14,396 nucleotides of DNA from Deinococcus sp. (GTDB lineage: Bacteria > Deinococcota > Deinococci > Deinococcales > Deinococcaceae), in assembly GCF_018260405.1 (NCBI RefSeq), contig NZ_JAGLBG010000066.1:1-14396 (forward strand), written 5' to 3'. The position numbers and the translations under genes were made by a program. Shown piece after piece: positions 13,877 to 14,396 of the stretch (position 1 is its first letter; every line of letters begins with the position of its first letter). The notes beneath the pieces are model-generated. The model had not been told where the DNA came from, searched no databases, and worked only from the letters and a program-made list of their open reading frames with translations.

Positions 13877-14396
13877 AGGCGGTTCAGGCAGCACCGGGCG
13901 AAACGCACAGCCTGTTCCAGACGTTTGGTTTGGGCATGTTCCGCAGCGCGGCTGGCCCGGTGAAGCGCCAGCAGCAGGCCAAACAGGGCGCTGCCGCGTC
14001 CCAGATGCTGAGCTGCGGCATGGCTGACCAGCTCGGCCACGTCCCAGCCATGAAAAAAGGCGAGACTGGCCTGGTCCCAGGCGGGTGGGGCAATGGCGGC
14101 GTCTCCAAAGTCGAGCAGCGCCGCCAGCCGCCCACCGCGCCAGATGAACTGATTGGGGTGCAAGTCGCTGTGGCAAATCACCCCCGGTTGCCGAACCACC
14201 TGCCGGAGTTCGGCGGCCAGTTGTATCAGTGGGCGGGCCAGTTCAGGAGCCGCGACTACCAGTGCCTGAGTTTCCAGCGGGCGCGAGTTGAACGGCCAGC
14301 TGGGGGAGATACGGGTCAGCAGTCCGCCTTCCGGGGTCGTGGCCTGCCCCGCGAAACAGTCGGCGCGGTTTTGCAGCAGCCCATAGCTCTGGTGTG
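13873..14396 (-). CDS. Aminoglycoside phosphotransferase-fold kinase, 3' part
   Basis: C-terminal part of a phosphotransferase of the APH/choline kinase superfamily; the frame stays open to the right edge, so the N-terminal lobe is outside the window. The catalytic loop is HSDLHPNQF (Asp as base, Asn for metal), and LLDFGDA carries the metal-binding DFG-like Asp 18-20 residues later. Next comes PAWDQASLAFF, the usual 'dP..DLa' helix region of this family. Real substrates of such proteins range from aminoglycosides and macrolides to homoserine, thiamine, choline or sugars, so drug resistance should not be assumed. The stop codon lies within the end of an intergenic repeat. Confidence 0.88.
   Translation of the reverse strand, partial: HQSYGLLQNRADCFAGQATTPEGGLLTRISPSWPFNSRPLETQALVVAAPELARPLIQLAAELRQVVRQPGVICHSDLHPNQFIWRGGRLAALLDFGDAAIAPPAWDQASLAFFHGWDVAELVSHAAAQHLGRGSALFGLLLALHRASRAAEHAQTKRLEQAVRFARCCLNRL

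Overview
The window looks like chromosomal (or large-replicon) DNA of a Deinococcus-type bacterium. The pointers are high GC, a single-subunit sulfate adenylyltransferase grouped with cysC and an iron-sulfur cysH, several genes without a clear Shine-Dalgarno, and gaps full of short dispersed repeats. The genus is inferred from protein and repeat style and was not confirmed by any search.

Left part (1-1350): a small winged-helix-like hypothetical gene (+), a hypothetical gene (-), and a decayed transposase that I read as an IS1595-family remnant, broken over three frames. Then comes a MATE efflux transporter (+, 1351-2742) with a terminator-like hairpin, followed by a 138-bp repeat with 12-bp inverted ends.

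Centre (2956-9915, all minus strand): a sulfur-acquisition region. In transcription order it holds a ferredoxin-type sulfite reductase, APS kinase (cysC), (P)APS reductase (cysH), sulfate adenylyltransferase (sat), and an SsuABC/TauABC-like ABC importer (binding protein, permease, ATPase). Sulfite reductase-cysC-cysH and permease-ATPase are joined by 4-bp ATGA overlaps. Sat and the binding protein each follow a gap of about 210-230 bp containing repeat material. Together these enzymes would take sulfate to sulfide (activation by Sat, optional 3'-phosphorylation by CysC, reduction to sulfite by CysH, then to sulfide by the siroheme enzyme), while the ABC system would import a sulfur compound. 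A palindrome overlapping a promoter-like sequence lies ahead of the sulfite reductase gene.

Right part (9916-14396): a 62-aa acidic hypothetical gene behind a good Shine-Dalgarno, then corC (CNNM/CBS membrane protein) and cdd (cytidine deaminase), which overlap. This pair is bracketed by two inverted copies of a 143-bp MITE-like element (about 87% identical by eye, 9-bp terminal inverted repeats) and, further out, by two inverted copies of a 57-bp repeat. A DUF2227-like membrane protein (+) and the 3' part of an aminoglycoside-phosphotransferase-fold kinase (-, running off the right edge) finish the window, with another repeat copy between them.

No tRNA, rRNA, CRISPR array or intact transposase was seen. 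The most interesting content is the layered repeat structure (stop codons lying in repeat ends, nested inverted repeats round corC-cdd) and the decayed IS1595-like element, rather than a clearly new protein system.
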